A stretch of 64,000 nt of DNA from positions 186,001-250,000 of the forward strand of contig NZ_JAOQOK010000001.1 in assembly GCF_025961835.1 (NCBI RefSeq), given 5' to 3'. This stretch comes from Sphingobium sp. B2D3C (lineage in GTDB: Bacteria; Pseudomonadota; Alphaproteobacteria; Sphingomonadales; Sphingomonadaceae). The notes beneath the pieces were generated by a model. The model saw only the letters and a list, made by a program, of their open reading frames with translations, was not told the origin of the DNA and ran no database searches. Shown piece after piece: positions 63,556 through 64,000 of this stretch (the stretch's first letter is position 1; every line of letters begins with the position of its first letter). The position numbers were made by a program, and so were the translations under genes.

Positions 63556-64000
63556 TTAGTGCGACTGCCTGACCTCGGGCGCGGGAATAGCCGGCTTGCT
63601 TGGGCGTGGCCCTTCGCTCAGCTGCTCACTCTCCACCTTGTGATACAGCACCTCATTGCGGATGTGCGTGACCCGCGAGCCGAGCCGGGTCTCGTAGAGA
63701 AAGATGGCGAACGCTGCCGCGATGGAGGTCATCGATCCCACGAACAGCAGCGAAATGACCGTGCCCAGATTCACTTCGATAAGATTGGACGCGAACAGCA
63801 GGATGACCACCGCGCTGATCGTCAACGCGGCAAGCACCGAGAGGAAGATCGCCGCATTCACCACCGTGATGCGCCGGTCGAGAATGCGGATCTCGTCGAT
63901 CAGCCGGTCATGTTCCGCGCCCGTCGTGCGCATCACCTGCGCTTCCACCGCCCGCGCCCGGTCGATGACGCGGGCGAGGCGGCTGGCGCAGACGTTGAGG
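63556..64000 (-). CDS. DUF2721 family membrane protein (partial)
   Basis: At least 147 residues; the start lies beyond the right edge. The visible part opens SRLARVIDRARAVEAQVMR, which is the conserved end of the first section of DUF2721 proteins. Two or three helices follow (NAAIFLSVLAALTISAVVILLFASNLIEV and VISLLFVGSMTSIAAAFAIFLYETRL), then a hydrophilic tail. The frame continues to base 64000 without a stop, so the annotated ATG at 63948 would be an internal methionine and not the true start. Function unknown; it precedes the GNAT gene. Confidence 0.85.
   Translation of the reverse strand, partial: LNVCASRLARVIDRARAVEAQVMRTTGAEHDRLIDEIRILDRRITVVNAAIFLSVLAALTISAVVILLFASNLIEVNLGTVISLLFVGSMTSIAAAFAIFLYETRLGSRVTHIRNEVLYHKVESEQLSEGPRPSKPAIPAPEVRQSH

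Overview
The window is high-GC chromosomal DNA from an alphaproteobacterium, most likely a member of the Sphingomonadaceae (Sphingobium, Sphingomonas or Novosphingobium type). The evidence is a ctrA gene with a CtrA-like box and GANTC sites upstream, a UPF0262 gene, an aa3-type oxidase subunit IV peptide joined to a three-gene pnt transhydrogenase operon, a FecI/FecR/TonB-receptor locus, and several families of GC-rich intergenic hairpin repeats. I see no CRISPR array, insertion sequence, prophage or rRNA operon. One tRNA gene, tRNA-Arg(TCT), is present. Genes are tightly packed with many ATGA or TGATG overlaps.

Layout. 1-2.7 kb: a possible edge fragment of a LuxR-type regulator, then the lepB-rnc-era operon on the minus strand. 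2.9-8.6 kb: pgi, then a divergent catabolic-looking cluster (AAHS-type MFS transporter; FAD oxidoreductase and TauD-type dioxygenase). 8.7-12.6 kb: a membrane diguanylate cyclase, tRNA-Arg, a queuosine precursor transporter, a pseudouridine synthase and the cell-cycle regulator ctrA. 13-17.4 kb: rlmJ, a phosphoesterase, dcd, cdd, a GH25-like membrane protein with altered active-site positions, and UPF0262. 17.5-27.5 kb: transporters (MFS, TSUP, EamA, RarD), a DUF455 ferritin-like protein, an M23 peptidase, erpA, xth, an alcohol dehydrogenase, DUF938, a GFA protein and a cytochrome c.

27.6-36.9 kb is an envelope locus: a 1069-residue autotransporter, an ECF sigma factor, FecR, a TonB receptor with an N-terminal signalling (STN) domain, and an AbgT-family transporter. 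37-39.9 kb: an Hsp20-lon pair. 40-45.4 kb (minus): the aa3 oxidase subunit IV peptide, pntAA, pntAB and pntB, followed in the same direction by an Asp/Glu racemase-like protein, two exported NTF2-like proteins and a VOC protein. 45.5-50.3 kb: a sigma-54 response regulator, murA, an HNH endonuclease, gluQRS and a small HIG1-like membrane protein.

50.4-59.5 kb is a sugar-acid region: an arylsulfatase, then galM-ilvD/edd-SMP-30 lactonase as an operon, divergent from a FucP/GluP-type sugar transporter, and a hexuronate-type MFS gene. Two matching GntR-like operators lie before galM/fucP and before the second transporter, but no regulator gene lies in the window. Together these could import sugars or sugar acids, interconvert anomers, open lactones and dehydrate aldonates. 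59.6-64 kb: two lipoproteins flanking proA, a very short ORF with a 14-nt Shine-Dalgarno match followed by structured RNA and a strong hairpin, a GNAT acetyltransferase, and a DUF2721 protein cut by the window end.

Most promising for follow-up: the peptide/RNA unit at 62.7-62.9 kb, the shared operators of the sugar-acid cluster, the autotransporter-FecIR-TonB locus, and the GH25-like protein lacking canonical acidic residues.
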